From Bacillus andreraoultii (GTDB taxonomy: Bacteria; Bacillota; Bacilli; Bacillales; Caldibacillaceae), in the NCBI RefSeq assembly GCF_001244735.1, contig NZ_LN868937.1, forward strand, positions 2,590,785 to 2,654,784: a DNA stretch of 64,000 nucleotides, in the 5' to 3' direction. The stretch's first letter is position 1, and each line of letters begins with the position of its first letter. The notes below the pieces were generated by a model. It had not been told where the DNA came from and did not search any database. It saw only the letters and a program-made list of their open reading frames with translations. A program made the position numbers and the translations under genes. Of the stretch, positions 63,274-64,000 are shown one piece after another.

Positions 63274-64000
63274 TCATTTTGAAAAAGTAGGTTTATAGAA
63301 TGAACGATTATCTAAAGCAAAAACTCGTTCACTAAATTCACCAGGTTTCGTTTTATCAAGTGTTCGATTTAACATATGAATCTTTGCATCAAGATTATCA
63401 ATATAGTGAAGGACTTCTGCCTCACGAATCATCGGCGGCTTCGGACTCCCCCATTCGGCTTTCCCATGGTGACTAAGAACTAAATGTTGTAAAACCGTAA
63501 CTTCTTCACCCGTAATTTCTAACTCCTCCGCTGCCTTCGCTATTTCATTCACCATAATTGTGATATGGCCAAGAAGTGTTCCTTCCATTGTATATGTCGC
63601 CGATAGTGGCCCTGATAATTCAAAAACCTTTCCTAAGTCGTGGAGAATAACGCCAGCGTATAACAAATCTTTATCTAATTCAGGGTAAAGACTTACAATT
63701 GCTTTTGCGAGGTCAAGCATTGACACAACATGATAGGCAAGACCAGAGTAAAATTCATGGTGATTTTTCGTTGCCGCTGGATATTCTAAAAACGGTTTTT
63801 CATATTTTTTAATTAGGAATCTTGTTATACGTTGAATTTTCGAATTCGTCATTTCTAAAATACATTGGTTAATTTTACTAATCATCACATCTGCTTCTAC
63901 TGGTGCCTTTTCAATAAATTGATCAATTGGTAGTTCTTCTTGTGGGTGTAGTGGGCGAATTTTACGAATGCGCAATTGCAATTTCCCACGATAATTTTGT
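63274..64000 (-). CDS. yhaM: 3'-5' exoribonuclease YhaM, C-terminal part
   Basis: Partial; about 242 residues visible, the N-terminal OB-fold part lies beyond the right edge (the frame is open to base 64000, and [15 protein letters not shown] precedes the first in-window Met at 63981). The HD domain is clear: His in [15 protein letters not shown] in [10 protein letters not shown], and [15 protein letters not shown]. YhaM trims RNA and DNA 3' ends. Identity is supported by the HD motifs and the prsA-yhaL-yhaM order. Confidence 0.93.
   Translation of the reverse strand, partial: QNYRGKLQLRIRKIRPLHPQEELPIDQFIEKAPVEADVMISKINQCILEMTNSKIQRITRFLIKKYEKPFLEYPAATKNHHEFYSGLAYHVVSMLDLAKAIVSLYPELDKDLLYAGVILHDLGKVFELSGPLSATYTMEGTLLGHITIMVNEIAKAAEELEITGEEVTVLQHLVLSHHGKAEWGSPKPPMIREAEVLHYIDNLDAKIHMLNRTLDKTKPGEFSERVFALDNRSFYKPTFSK

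Overview
The window is one contiguous stretch of an AT-rich Bacillaceae chromosome (Bacillus sensu lato). Almost every gene has a recognisable Bacillus subtilis counterpart, and blocks keep the B. subtilis yjb, yja, yit, yis, yhj, yhf, hem and yha gene order. Spore genes (gerPA-F, yhaL, two YjcZ-type miniproteins), competence genes (comK, mecA, coiA), Spx/SpxH and a Trp T-box all fit an endospore-forming Bacillus relative. I cannot name the genus. There are no tRNA or rRNA genes, no prophage, no CRISPR and no transposase.

Layout. 1-2.0 kb: rluD-type pseudouridine synthase (partial), NAD kinase and the small alarmone synthetase yjbM on the minus strand. 2.1-5.8 kb: yjbK (CYTH), cwlQ, truncated haemoglobin, spxH, the sRNA RoxS and a YizD-position membrane protein. 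5.9-10.7 kb: pepF, coiA, mecA, spx. 11-15.6 kb: T-box-controlled trpS, a small protein, putP, yjbA. 16-20.7 kb: fabF, fabH with a FapR-like box, yjaV, yjaU, yjzD, yjzC. 20.8-26 kb: yitW, yitV, yitU, yitT, degV, yajQ. 26-32.2 kb: a LacI/MalR regulator, a GH13 protein that has lost catalytic residues, a DUF2777-like protein and a FIST-GGDEF-EAL protein. 32.4-35.2 kb: yisL and the gerP spore-coat/germination cluster. 35.4-45.1 kb: addA/addB, yhjE, yhjD, comK, yhzC. 45.4-54.4 kb: yhfN, an orphan ABC binding lipoprotein, lplJ, yhfI, yhfH, hemH, hemE, hmoB and a decayed yhaA. 54.4-64 kb: ecsCBA, hit, trpP with a TRAP target, scoC, yhaI, yhaJ, YjcZ miniproteins, prsA, yhaL and yhaM (partial).

How the genes connect. 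SpxH hands Spx to ClpXP, and MecA hands ComK to ClpCP; both adaptor/substrate pairs lie in this window. RoxS carries a Rex-type operator at its start, linking it to NADH status. Tryptophan supply is sensed twice: by a T-box on trpS and by a TRAP (G/U)AG array over the trpP ribosome-binding site. Sporulation control shows as four sigma-K-like promoters: one at gerPA, one private to gerPF, and one before each YjcZ gene.

The most unusual content is not coding. Nine copies of an interspersed, structured ~100-175 bp repeat (family A) lie downstream of stop codons, most of them against intrinsic terminators. Three copies of a ~122 bp MITE-like element (family B) carry a terminator hairpin. Two B copies abut an A copy, and one A copy appears to have landed inside a B-like hairpin. 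I did not recognise either family by name.
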